NCBI GenBank assembly: GCA_021781575.1
Contig: JAJXWP010000014.1
Coordinates: forward strand, 1-64,000
Reading direction: 5' to 3'
DNA: 64,000 nt
Source of the DNA: Pseudomonadota bacterium
GTDB taxonomy: Bacteria; Pseudomonadota; Alphaproteobacteria; Rhodospirillales; Magnetospirillaceae
Below are positions 36,416-44,520 of this stretch, in pieces. The translations under genes and the position numbers were made by a program. The number at the start of each line of letters is the position of its first letter. Position 1 is the first letter of the stretch. The notes under the pieces were generated by a model. That model did not search any database. It worked only from the letters and a program-made list of their open reading frames with translations, and was not told the origin of the DNA.

Positions 36416-37413
36416 ATGCGGAACATCCCTTCGCCCAATACGTCCGCATCCTCGGCAAGGGGCCGCGCCTGTCGCGGACCTTGACCGAGGCGGAGTCCTA
36501 TGAGGCGGCCCGCATGATCATGGCCGGCGAGGTCGAGCCGGTGCAACTGGGCGCATTCCTCTGCCTGGTTCGCATGACCACCGAAACGCCCGAGGAAATG
36601 GCCGGCTTCACCAAAGCCATGCGCCAGGCGGTGGCGGTAGCGGTGCCGGCCGAGACGCCCCGGGTCGATCTCGACTGGCCCAGCTATGCCGGGAAGAAGA
36701 ACCGTCTACCCTGGTTCCTGCTGTCCGCCCTCCTGCTGGCGGACAACGGCATCCGCGTCTTCATGCACGGCGAGGACGGCCATACTGTGGGCCGCCTCTA
36801 CGCCGCCGACTGCCTGGACGCGCTGGGGGTGTCGGTCGATCAGTCGCTTGCCGACGCGGCGCGGCACCTGGAGGAGCGCAATTTCGCCTATATGCCGCTG
36901 AGCCGGCTGTCGCCGCGCCTGCATGAACTGATGGGATTGAAGCCGTTGATCGGCCTTCGCAACCCGTTCCATTCCATCGTCCGTGAACTCAACCCGTTCG
37001 GCGCGGCCTGCCAGATCATCGGAGTCGCCCATCCCTTCTACCAGCCGCTGCATCAATCCTCGGGGCTGCTGGTCGGGCAACCGCGCCAAGCGGTGTTCAA
37101 GGGCGACGGCGGCGAGGCCGAACGCCGTCCGGAAAAACCCTGCGAGGTGGCGGTGATCAATGGCAACGAGGCGCAGACCGAGACATGGCCGCCGATGAGG
37201 GAGGCTCCCGCGCCGAAGGATACATACTTGAGAGTAGAACGGCTAACAGCAGTTTGGAACCGTACAATTGCAGATGAAGCCGGTGAGGCGGCGGTGATCG
37301 GCACTGCGGCGATCGCTCTCAAGGCGCTGGGGCGGGTGACGGATCAGCGGGAGGCATTGGATTTGGCAAGCACCTGGTGGGCAGCAAGGAGACGGAATGG
37401 CCGAAATTGCTAG
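36412..37413 (+). CDS. TrpD2-like (anthranilate PRT-like) transferase
   Basis: The 333-residue protein resembles the TrpD2/YbiB branch of anthranilate phosphoribosyltransferase-like proteins: an N-terminal helical domain (LTEAESYEAARMIMAGEVEPVQLGAFLCLVRMTTETPEEMAGF, about 23-65) and an alpha/beta domain with SYAGKKNRLPWFLLSALLLADNGIRVFMHG (about 84-113) and FKGDGGEAERRPEKP (about 224-238). TrpD2 proteins bind nucleic acid and phosphoribosyl compounds; function is uncertain and the tryptophan pathway is unlikely. It is coupled to dsrP by a 4-base overlap and overlaps dsrN by 17 bases. Codons between about 37210 and 37270 are less GC-rich than their surroundings. Confidence 0.78.
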   Translation: MNAEHPFAQYVRILGKGPRLSRTLTEAESYEAARMIMAGEVEPVQLGAFLCLVRMTTETPEEMAGFTKAMRQAVAVAVPAETPRVDLDWPSYAGKKNRLPWFLLSALLLADNGIRVFMHGEDGHTVGRLYAADCLDALGVSVDQSLADAARHLEERNFAYMPLSRLSPRLHELMGLKPLIGLRNPFHSIVRELNPFGAACQIIGVAHPFYQPLHQSSGLLVGQPRQAVFKGDGGEAERRPEKPCEVAVINGNEAQTETWPPMREAPAPKDTYLRVERLTAVWNRTIADEAGEAAVIGTAAIALKALGRVTDQREALDLASTWWAARRRNGRNC

Positions 37414-38917
37414 ACTGTTCATCTCGGCGGCGCACAAATCCTCCGGCAAGACGACCGTCTCGCTGGGGCTGTGCGCCGCCTTGCGGGCCATGGGCCTGAC
37501 CGTCCAGCCGTTCAAGAAGGGCCCCGATTTCATCGACCCGCTGTGGTTGTCGGCAGCGGCTGACCGCTCCTGCCGTAATCTTGACCACCACACCATGAGC
37601 GAGGAGGAAATCCTCGGCTTCTGTTCGCGATACGGCGCGACCGTGGACATCTCCATCATCGAGGGCAACAAGGGCCTTTACGACGGTGTCACGCCGGACG
37701 GACGTGACTCCGGAGCCGCCCTGGCGCGCCTGTTGCGGGCTCCGGTGGTGCTGGTCATCGATTGTGGCGGAATCACCCGCGGTGTCGCCCCGCTTTTGCT
37801 GGGCTATAAAAATTTCGACCCCGCGGTCCACATCGCTGGCGTCATCCTCAACAAGGTCTCGGGATCACGGCACGAGGCGAAGCTTCGGCAAGCCGTGGAA
37901 TCTTATACCGGCATCCCGGTACTGGGCGCGATCCACCGTTCTCCGTCCCTCGAGATCGAAGAGCGGCATCTCGGGCTCGTTCCCGCCAATGAAGCCGCCG
38001 AGGCGAACAACCGCATCGCCTGCATCGCCGGCGCCATATCGACGCAGGTTGATCTCGAACGGATCATCGCCATCGCCCAGGCGGCCGGGCCGCTGCCCGC
38101 CGGTCCGGCCAGCCCCCTGCCGCGCCGCGCCGCCACCCGCGGCCGGGTCGGCATCGCCTCGGACGCGGCGTTCGGCTTCTACTATCCCGAAGACATCGAG
38201 GCCCTGGCTGCCGAGGGGTTCGAGCCGGTCCCGTTCAACACGCTCAAGGATCCGCATTTGCCGCCGGACCTCGACGGTCTTTTCCTGGGCGGCGGTTTCC
38301 CGGAAGCCCATATGGATGCGCTGGAAGCCAACGCCGGCTTGCGCGGCGAGATCCGGGCGGCAGTCACCGCCGGCCTGCCGGTCTATGCCGAATGCGGTGG
38401 AATGATGTACCTGTCGCGGCGGATCAGCTGGCAAGGCCGATCCTGTGCCATGGTCGGCGCGCTGGAGGCCGATTCCGTCATGCATCAGCGCCCCCAGGGG
38501 CGGGGCTATGTGCTGCTGCGCGAAACCGCACAATCACCCTGGCCGTCGATCGGCCGCGGCGAGGCACTGATCGCCGCCCACGAATTCCATCACGCCTCCC
38601 TCGAAAACCTCGGCCCGCAAAGCCGGTTCGCCTACGAGGTGGTGCGGGGGCAAGGCATTACCGGTCGCCATGACGGCCTGGTAACACACAATACGCTCGC
38701 TTCGTTCAGCCATCTGCGCGGTGTCGGGCAGGCCCCCTGGCCGGCCCGCTTCGCCGCTTTGATGCGTCATTGCGCCGACGCCCGCCGCGCCGCCCGCCGC
38801 CCGTCGGCCCCGCTGACCACCCACGGTTTCGTTCCTGCCCTTGCCAAAGGAGAAGCACCACTATGTCAAATCGTCAAACCATCGATGCCCGTAATACCTT
38901 CTGCCCCGGGCCGATGA
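37397..38917 (+). CDS. dsrN: DsrN, siroheme amidase (CobB-like)
   Basis: The 506-residue protein resembles cobyrinate a,c-diamide synthase. It has an N-terminal ATP-binding P-loop (AAHKSSGKTTVSLGL, about 11-25), the KKGPDFIDPLWL segment and a C-terminal glutamine amidotransferase domain with the nucleophile in YAECGGMMYL (about 331-340) and histidines in EFHHASLEN and FSHLR. In dsr clusters this enzyme is DsrN, thought to amidate siroheme for DsrAB. The last 34 or so residues run into the next gene in another frame. Confidence 0.9.
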   Translation: MAEIARLFISAAHKSSGKTTVSLGLCAALRAMGLTVQPFKKGPDFIDPLWLSAAADRSCRNLDHHTMSEEEILGFCSRYGATVDISIIEGNKGLYDGVTPDGRDSGAALARLLRAPVVLVIDCGGITRGVAPLLLGYKNFDPAVHIAGVILNKVSGSRHEAKLRQAVESYTGIPVLGAIHRSPSLEIEERHLGLVPANEAAEANNRIACIAGAISTQVDLERIIAIAQAAGPLPAGPASPLPRRAATRGRVGIASDAAFGFYYPEDIEALAAEGFEPVPFNTLKDPHLPPDLDGLFLGGGFPEAHMDALEANAGLRGEIRAAVTAGLPVYAECGGMMYLSRRISWQGRSCAMVGALEADSVMHQRPQGRGYVLLRETAQSPWPSIGRGEALIAAHEFHHASLENLGPQSRFAYEVVRGQGITGRHDGLVTHNTLASFSHLRGVGQAPWPARFAALMRHCADARRAARRPSAPLTTHGFVPALAKGEAPLCQIVKPSMPVIPSAPGR

Positions 38918-39093
38918 TGGAATTGATCGCCGCTCTCAAACAGTCTGAAATCGGCGATGAGGTCGAGGTTTTGTCCTCGGACAAAGGATCGGCCAACGAC
39001 ATTCCGGCCTGGACCAAGAAGGTCGGCCATCAGTTGGTCAGCAGCGAAGAGCACGCCGATCACTGGGCGATCGTCGTGAAAAAAATGAAATAA
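38863..39093 (+). CDS. TusA-family sulfur carrier protein
   Basis: The 76-residue protein has the TusA/SirA motif ARNTFCPGPMMELIAAL (about 9-25), with the sulfur-carrying cysteine at 14 in the CPxP signature. TusA proteins shuttle persulfide sulfur, here probably toward DsrEFH. An AAAGGAG ribosome site lies nine bases before the ATG, and the gene begins 55 bases inside the end of dsrN in another frame. The neighbours downstream are an SQR-like flavoprotein and DUF1641. Confidence 0.88.
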   Translation: MSNRQTIDARNTFCPGPMMELIAALKQSEIGDEVEVLSSDKGSANDIPAWTKKVGHQLVSSEEHADHWAIVVKKMK

Positions 39094-39171
39094 CCAGAAG
39101 CAACACCAAGAACAAAAAGCGGCGTGCGGTCAACGACACGCTAAACGTTCAAGAATGTCTAGGAGACACCC

Positions 39172-40311
39172 ATGGGAACAAGGATACTAATTCTTGGCAG
39201 CGGCCTGGGCGGCACCATCGTCGCCAATGGCTTGGCCCGGCGGATGCCGGGTGAACTGCGGTCTGGCGACGTTACCATCACGGTCCTCGGCGCGACGCCC
39301 AAGCACCTGTACCAGCCCGGCCTACTCTACGTGCCATTCGGCCGGGCGCGTGAGCAGGAGCTGTTCCGCGACGAGCGCACCATTCTCGATCGCCGCATCA
39401 ATTTGCAGATCGACCCTGCCGTGCACATCGATGTCGCCAACAATCGGGTGACCGGCAAGTCGGGAAGGACCTACGATTACGACTACCTGGTCATCGCCAC
39501 CGGCTCGCGGCTTGCGACCGACAGCATTCCCGGCCTCAAGGAAGGCGCCCATCAGTTCTATGACCTGGATGGCGCGCGTAAGCTGCGTGACGCGCTGCAA
39601 TCCTTCGAAGGCGGGAAGATCGTCCTCAACGTGAACGCGCCGCACAAATGCCCGGTGGCCCCCGTCGAGATGACGCTGATGCTGGATGAGCACCTGCGCA
39701 ACCGCGGCCTCGCCGACAAGTTCGAGATCACCTATACCTACCCGATCGGTCGCCTGCATTCGCTGGAACCGGTCGCCCAATGGGCTGTCCCGGAATTCGA
39801 GCGGCGCGGCATCAAGACGCAGATCTTCTTCAATACCGCGTCGGTTGACCCGGAGAAAAGGACCATCACGTCGGAAGAGGGCGATACCCTGCCCTACGAC
39901 CTCCTGATCACCATTCCTCCTCACCGCGGAGTCCAGGTTATCGAGGATTCCGGCCTGGGCAAAATGGGCTGGGTGCCGACCAACCCGAAAACGCTGAAGC
40001 GCGAAGGTTCGGACAATGTCTTCGTGATCGGTGACACCACGAGTATTCCCATCTCGAAGGCCGGCTCGACGGCCCACTTCGAGGCCGATACGGTGATCGA
40101 GAACCTGACCCTCCTGGTTCAGGAAGGGCGCTGGTCCCGCGATTACGACGGCAAGGTGTTCTGCTTCATCGAGACCGGAATGAATTCCGGAACCTATGTC
40201 TGGTTCAACTATTCGACTCCGCCGAAGCCGACCCCACCGACGCAGATGGTGCATTGGTTCAAGCTGGCTTACAACCGCATGTATTGGTTGTCGGCCTGCG
40301 GGCTCCTGTAA
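39172..40311 (+). CDS. SQR-like FAD-dependent oxidoreductase
   Basis: The 379-residue flavoprotein belongs to the sulfide:quinone reductase/flavocytochrome c superfamily. It has an N-terminal FAD motif (ILILGSGLGGTIVANGLARR), VIATGSRL (about 110-117), a redox-type cysteine in NAPHKCPVAPVEMTLML (about 158-174) and the C-terminal FAD-binding FVIGDTTSIPISKAGSTAHFEADTV. SQR normally has further catalytic cysteines; a second is not obvious here before the C-terminal CGLL. It is probably membrane-associated and acts on a sulfur compound. AGGAGA precedes the start, and a DUF1641 gene follows after 22 bases. Confidence 0.85.
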   Translation: MGTRILILGSGLGGTIVANGLARRMPGELRSGDVTITVLGATPKHLYQPGLLYVPFGRAREQELFRDERTILDRRINLQIDPAVHIDVANNRVTGKSGRTYDYDYLVIATGSRLATDSIPGLKEGAHQFYDLDGARKLRDALQSFEGGKIVLNVNAPHKCPVAPVEMTLMLDEHLRNRGLADKFEITYTYPIGRLHSLEPVAQWAVPEFERRGIKTQIFFNTASVDPEKRTITSEEGDTLPYDLLITIPPHRGVQVIEDSGLGKMGWVPTNPKTLKREGSDNVFVIGDTTSIPISKAGSTAHFEADTVIENLTLLVQEGRWSRDYDGKVFCFIETGMNSGTYVWFNYSTPPKPTPPTQMVHWFKLAYNRMYWLSACGLL

Positions 40312-40333
40312 CGGCCAAGCCAGGGAGATCGCG

Positions 40334-40885
40334 ATGGAAATGACCTTTCCCGACGTACCGGCGCCATCCCATGTCGAGGAACTCGGCAAGGCGGCGGCGG
40401 CGGCGCTGACCGACAGCATGGTGGAGCGCCTGGTCACCACCGGGTCCACCGGACTCGAACTGCTCGACCGATTGAACAACCCCGACACGCGAGCGGCCGT
40501 CCATCACTTGCTGGACGGCCTGACCGCCATGCATGCCGGCGGCAGTCTCGATACCATCTTCCAGTTCGCCGCCATGCTGAATGCGGCCCGCTCGGCCTTG
40601 TCGGACGAGATGGTGGAACGATTCTGCAGCTTCGTCGAAACCATGGTGACAAATCTGGCGACAACGGAAATCGCCGAACTCGCCAGGGATACCGAGCGCT
40701 CTCTCTATGATGCCGCGCAATGCTGCAACACGGAGGAACAGCCGAAATCCATGTGGGCCCTACTCCCGCGCCTGTTCAAGCCGGAGTCGGTCCGCACCCT
40801 GAATCTGCTTCTGGCCTTCGCCAACTGCCTGAGTGCCAGAACCCAGGGCGACACCGGCCGATCAGAGCCGACCCCGCTGGATTGA
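40334..40885 (+). CDS. DUF1641 family protein
   Basis: The 183-residue mainly helical protein resembles DUF1641 proteins, often found next to SQR-like flavoproteins or formate dehydrogenase-like systems. Segments such as NNPDTRAAVHHLLDGLTAMHAGGSLDTIFQFAAMLNAARSALSDEMVERF repeat the family's heptad-like pattern. It may be a partner or membrane adaptor of the flavoprotein upstream. GGGAGA lies before the ATG at 40334. It is the last gene of the dsr unit, before a long hairpin. Confidence 0.8.
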   Translation: MEMTFPDVPAPSHVEELGKAAAAALTDSMVERLVTTGSTGLELLDRLNNPDTRAAVHHLLDGLTAMHAGGSLDTIFQFAAMLNAARSALSDEMVERFCSFVETMVTNLATTEIAELARDTERSLYDAAQCCNTEEQPKSMWALLPRLFKPESVRTLNLLLAFANCLSARTQGDTGRSEPTPLD

Positions 40886-40895
40886 CCGGCATTTT

Positions 40896-40934
40896 CCTGC
40901 CCCAGACGCTTGCTTGCCAAGTGTCTGGGGCAGG
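40896..40934. terminator. Long hairpin ending the dsr cluster
   Basis: A 17-bp stem with one G-T pair is formed by CCTGCCCCAGACGCTTG (40896-40912) and CAAGTGTCTGGGGCAGG (40918-40934) around a 5-base loop, 10 bases after the last stop codon. There is no T-tract. It lies between convergent genes and probably works in both directions. Confidence 0.7.
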
Positions 40935-40983
40935 TGGCCGACCAACGATCGGACTTATGGCGAGGGAAGCCGGTCGCGATGCA

Positions 40984-41322
40984 TCACCCGACCGGCAGGG
41001 ATTCCACGGCTGGGCAGGATTTTGCCTGTGCCTGCTCGGCCGATTCGACGCTGAACATGCGGTATAGCGTTTCCAGAACCACCGGCGTCTCCCGGCCGTT
41101 CAGCGAATAACAGATGGTCTTGCCGACCCGTCGGGTCTTGACCAGACGGTCACCGCGCAGACGCGCCAGATGTTGGGACAGCGCCGACTGGGATAACCCG
41201 GCGATGCTCTCCAACTGCCCGGCGCACCGTTCGCCGTCCAACAATTCGCAAAGGATAAGAAGACGGCTTTCGTTGGACAGAGCCCTGAGCAGAGCAGCTG
41301 CCCGCCGCGAATCAATGACCAT
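40984..41322 (-). CDS. ArsR-family regulator, possible persulfide sensor
   Basis: The roughly 112-residue winged-helix repressor has the ArsR core AAALLRALSNESRLLILCELLDGERCAGQLESIAGLSQSALSQHLARLRGDRLVKTRR. Cysteines lie at about 25, 33, 71 and 103. Cys25 in LLILCEL matches the first sensing cysteine of the SqrR/BigR sulfide-responsive group; the partner could be Cys71 or Cys103. The start at 41322 (GGAG upstream) is preferred over 41337. It faces the end of the dsr/SQR-like cluster, so sulfur-responsive control is a fair inference. Confidence 0.83.
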   Translation of the reverse strand: MVIDSRRAAALLRALSNESRLLILCELLDGERCAGQLESIAGLSQSALSQHLARLRGDRLVKTRRVGKTICYSLNGRETPVVLETLYRMFSVESAEQAQAKSCPAVESLPVG

Positions 41323-41531
41323 CAGATTTGTCTCCATCGGTGGCCTGAACACGTCGGCAACGGAAATGGCCTTTCACGCTTCTCTCCATGCTGGATCGCG
41401 GTGCGTTATCGGCGACTTCTTGAGCCGATGCGGCGGAGACTTAGTAAATATCGCGCAAATACCGATTTCATGCAAGATCCCCTACCCCGCCTGTGCCCAT
41501 TTCCCGGCCATGGTGGAGAAGGCCGATCCGC

Positions 41532-42101
41532 CTATCCCCCCATCGGCACGGTGACGCCGATAGTTCGGCCATTACCCCCGGGAAATTCGGCGAACAGCGC
41601 ACGGACCAGATAGGGCATGTTGTCGTTCAGCGGCCCGACTTCGCTTTCGCCCAGGGCCCGCCCCTCGAACAGCATGCGCCGCCGCCCCTGTCGCCAGGCC
41701 GGCCCGTCGTATAGTTCGACGTCGAGCGAGGTGAAATAGTAGGTATAGACATCCACGGTTCCGTCGTCGACGCCGCCCCAGCCGCCCCAACGGGTCCCCG
41801 GCTCGAACCAATATTCGTTCCGGCTCCCGACACTACCGCAATGAAGCAGCACCACCAGACGAGCCGGCGGCCCCTGCCGCGGCGCCGGACGTAAGCCGTT
41901 GGATTGCAGCGCCGCCGCCACCAGCTGCGCGTAGTGGTGAAATTCCAGACTATCGTCCTGCCCGCCATCGGGCAGGACGACGAAGGTTTCGCCTCGAATA
42001 TCCGATGGCAGCCGGTTGAACCGCGTGACATCGGCCTCCAGCACTTGCTGGCAGGCCGCCAACAGCAGGAGCAAGCCCCACGACGCCGCCCATCGGCCCA
42101 A
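41532..42101 (-). CDS. DUF4136-type lipoprotein
   Basis: The 189-residue protein has a signal peptide with the lipobox LLAAC (about 14-18) and then a DUF4136-like domain (DVTRFNRLPSDIRGETFVVLPDGGQ ... FEGRALGESEVGPLNDNMPYLVRALFAEFPG). It is probably an outer-membrane or periplasmic lipoprotein of unknown function. The start is uncertain: a TTG at 42101 with GGGGCGG upstream fits the signal peptide, while the frame is open to 42290 without sense for a signal peptide. Confidence 0.7.
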   Translation of the reverse strand: MGRWAASWGLLLLLAACQQVLEADVTRFNRLPSDIRGETFVVLPDGGQDDSLEFHHYAQLVAAALQSNGLRPAPRQGPPARLVVLLHCGSVGSRNEYWFEPGTRWGGWGGVDDGTVDVYTYYFTSLDVELYDGPAWRQGRRRMLFEGRALGESEVGPLNDNMPYLVRALFAEFPGGNGRTIGVTVPMGG

Positions 42102-42520
42102 TTGCCGCCCCGCGGGAAAGGGCGCAAGCGGGCGACGACAGCCAGGCGGCCCGCATGGATCGCGCCCGGCACGCAGCGGGCTGCATTTCGCTTTGGCCCG
42201 GCGAAGCGGCCACACGCCTTCCATCGACAACCTCGGCCAAGACGCGGTATCCGTCCAAAGGAAACAAAATTGGCGAGGCCGCGTTCCCACGGGATGCCGA
42301 ACAGCGACTTGGGCTCCGGCGCGACCCCGGAAGCCGAGGCCTTCTATACCGACGGCTTAGCGCATTTGATCGAGGTGCAAGGCGGCCCGGATCGCGTGAA
42401 AGCGCCGCCCACGCGGTATAAATCGCGCCAGATCGGAAAGGGCATTGATTTTCCCGCCCCGGTCGGGTATTGATAAGGTTCGGTTGTTGCGAATGCGTCG
42501 CAATTGCATCTGGAGTCGCC
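42102..42520. other. Intergenic region before iron permease
   Basis: This 419-base stretch holds no convincing gene. An open frame from an ATG near 42295 to 42473 would encode about 59 residues, but it has no clear ribosome site and no recognised family. A dyad near the right edge is listed separately. Confidence 0.45.
42487..42503. promoter_or_regulatory. Dyad, possible Fur-type box
   Basis: TTGCGA (42487-42492) and TCGCAA (42498-42503) form a perfect inverted repeat with 5 bases between, 17 bases before the iron permease start. The TTGC...GCAA outer pattern resembles alphaproteobacterial Fur sites. Iron-dependent repression is plausible. Confidence 0.45.
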
Positions 42521-43372
42521 ATGCTGGCAAGCCTGCTCATCGTGTTCCGAGAAGTGTTCGAAGCCGGTCTCATCGTCGGCCTCATTCTTGCCGCAACGGA
42601 AGGGGTCCCCCGCCGTGGTCGCTGGGTTGCCGGCGGCATCCTGACAGGCGGGCTGGGAGCGACGCTGGTCGCCGCCTTTGCCGCCGTGATCGCCGGCGCC
42701 CTGCGGGGCGTGGGCCAGGAAGTGTTCACCGCGGCGATCCTGATCGTGGCTGTCGCCATGCTTGGCTGGCACAGCACCTGGATGGCCCGCCATGGCCGCG
42801 AAATGGCTAGAGAGATGTCGGCGGTCGGGCGCGCCGTGAAAGGAGGCCAGCGATCACTGCTGGCATTGGCGGTGGTTGTCGCGGTGGCGGTCCTGCGCGA
42901 AGGGTCCGAAGTGGCGCTGTTCCTTTACGGGATCGCCATGTCCGCCCACGCCGGGCCGGTACCCATGCTGACGGGCGGCGGCATCGGCCTCCTGCTCGCC
43001 GCGCTGGTCTCCCTGTTGCTTTACCGCGGGCTGGTGGCCATCCCCCTCAAGCATCTGTTCACCGTCACCAACGGACTGATCGCCCTTCTAGCCGCGGGGA
43101 TGGCCGGCCAGGCGGCGGCCGTCCTGGCCAGCGCCGACATCCTGCCCAGTTGGGGCGACCACCTGTGGAACACCTCATTCCTTCTTGCCGACGACAGCTG
43201 GATAGGAAGCGCACTGCACGCCCTGGTCGGCTATTCGGCCCGACCGTCGGGCGTCCAGGTGGCCGCCTATGCAACCACCCTGGTCGTCCTTATCCTGCTC
43301 GCCCGTTACGCGGCGCAACCCTCCCCGGCCCGATCGGTCCTTGCCGACGACGCCGTTTCCCCTCACCGCTGA
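42521..43372 (+). CDS. FTR1-family iron permease
   Basis: The 283-residue inner-membrane protein has seven or so helices and two REXXE iron-binding motifs, REVFE at residues 10-14 and REGSE near 127-131, which define the FTR1/EfeU family. It takes up iron, usually Fe(III) generated by a partner oxidase or Fe(II). The start at 42521 has GGAG eight bases upstream. It heads a three-gene unit with a cupredoxin-like periplasmic protein and an outer-membrane protein, with gaps of about 30 bases. Confidence 0.9.
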   Translation: MLASLLIVFREVFEAGLIVGLILAATEGVPRRGRWVAGGILTGGLGATLVAAFAAVIAGALRGVGQEVFTAAILIVAVAMLGWHSTWMARHGREMAREMSAVGRAVKGGQRSLLALAVVVAVAVLREGSEVALFLYGIAMSAHAGPVPMLTGGGIGLLLAALVSLLLYRGLVAIPLKHLFTVTNGLIALLAAGMAGQAAAVLASADILPSWGDHLWNTSFLLADDSWIGSALHALVGYSARPSGVQVAAYATTLVVLILLARYAAQPSPARSVLADDAVSPHR

Positions 43373-43401
43373 CGATCATCCACCCGGAAATGAGGTCGAC
43401 C

Positions 43402-43719
43402 ATGCGAATCTCCTTGCTTGCCGCCGCCCTGTCATGCCTCGCCGCACCAGCCCTGGCCGACGAACCCCTGCATCTGACGATCAAGGATCACCAATTCCAG
43501 CCCGCCCGTATCGAAGCCCCCGCCGGGGTAAAGATCAAGCTGCTGGTCAAGAACGAGGACGCCATGGCGGCGGAGTTCGAGAGCTTCGAGATGAACCGCG
43601 AGAAGGTCGTGCCCGCCGGCCAGGAAGTCCCCGTCTTCCTCGGCCCCTTCGACAAGGGCGAATACCCCTTCTTCGACGATTTTCACCAGGATACCAAGGG
43701 CGTCCTGGTGGTCCGCTGA
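43402..43719 (+). CDS. Periplasmic cupredoxin-like protein
   Basis: The 105-residue protein has a cleavable signal peptide (about 1-19, ending APALA) and one cupredoxin-type beta domain (HLTIKDHQFQPARIEAPAGVKIKLLVKNEDAMAAEFESFEMNREKVVPAG). This resembles the cupredoxin domain of EfeO. The classic copper set of Cys, two His and Met is incomplete, with no cysteine in the mature part, so copper binding is doubtful and iron handing to the permease is an alternative. An ATG at 43390 is another possible start. Confidence 0.8.
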   Translation: MRISLLAAALSCLAAPALADEPLHLTIKDHQFQPARIEAPAGVKIKLLVKNEDAMAAEFESFEMNREKVVPAGQEVPVFLGPFDKGEYPFFDDFHQDTKGVLVVR

Positions 43720-43748
43720 CGCATATTATTCCCGGAGAATGACTGATC

Positions 43749-44519
43749 ATGACGATCACCGTGCGCCAATGGCCGGCAGGTCTTTCTGCCACCCTCGCCA
43801 CCCTACTCTTCCCCCTGGCGGCGCACGCCGACCTTTATATCCGTTCCCCCACGGACATCGACCAGGGCGTATGGGAACTGGAATACAACGGGTTGAGCAC
43901 CATCGATCCCAGTCCGCTGAAGGGCGGCGCGCTCAGCAACACCGTCGAATTCGCCTACGGCGTCACCTCGTGGTGGCGCCCGGAGTTGGAATTGGATCTG
44001 GAACAGGCGCCGGGGCAGGATCAGTCGACCGGGCTGCAGGGCTTTGTATGGGAAAACACATTCCGCCTCACCGAGCCAGGCGAATATTGGGCAGATCTTG
44101 GTTTCTATTGGGAATATGGACACGCAATACAGAGTGGTGTCTCAGATGAAACAATGTTTGGACCGCTGATACAGAAAAACATCGGCGTCACCACCCACAC
44201 GCTCAACCTCTTCTTCACCAAGGAACTGGGCGCCAACCAGGAAATCCATGGATGGGATACCAGCTATGCGTGGCAGAGCCGCTGGAATATCTATCGCTTA
44301 GCCTCGCCGGCAGTCGAAATCTATGGTGATGCCGGGCAAATCGACCCCTTCGTCAAATTTCCCACCCAGCAAGTGCTGGCCGGGCCGGTCGTGGTGGGGG
44401 AGACTCTCCTCGGCCGCCTGGGCAAACTGAAATACGAAGCGGGCTATCTGTTCGGCGCCACGGCAGGCAGCCCGGCTGGAGCCGTCCGATGGAAGATGGA
44501 ATGGGAGATGCGATTCTGA
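43749..44519 (+). CDS. Putative outer-membrane beta-barrel protein
   Basis: The 256-residue protein has a signal peptide (about 1-27) and alternating amphipathic strands rich in Trp, Tyr and Glu. It ends in WKMEWEMRF with C-terminal phenylalanine, the usual mark of an outer-membrane barrel. No named family is recognised. It follows the permease and cupredoxin genes, so a role in iron entry or sensing is inferred. A patch at about 44100-44180 is less GC-rich than its flanks. It ends one base from the convergent ftsH stop. Confidence 0.68.
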   Translation: MTITVRQWPAGLSATLATLLFPLAAHADLYIRSPTDIDQGVWELEYNGLSTIDPSPLKGGALSNTVEFAYGVTSWWRPELELDLEQAPGQDQSTGLQGFVWENTFRLTEPGEYWADLGFYWEYGHAIQSGVSDETMFGPLIQKNIGVTTHTLNLFFTKELGANQEIHGWDTSYAWQSRWNIYRLASPAVEIYGDAGQIDPFVKFPTQQVLAGPVVVGETLLGRLGKLKYEAGYLFGATAGSPAGAVRWKMEWEMRF

Positions 44520-44520
44520 A

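Noticed and set aside
42295-42473. Open frame of about 59 codons upstream of the FTR1 gene
   Set aside because: No ribosome site or family match; kept only as a remark in the intergenic entry.
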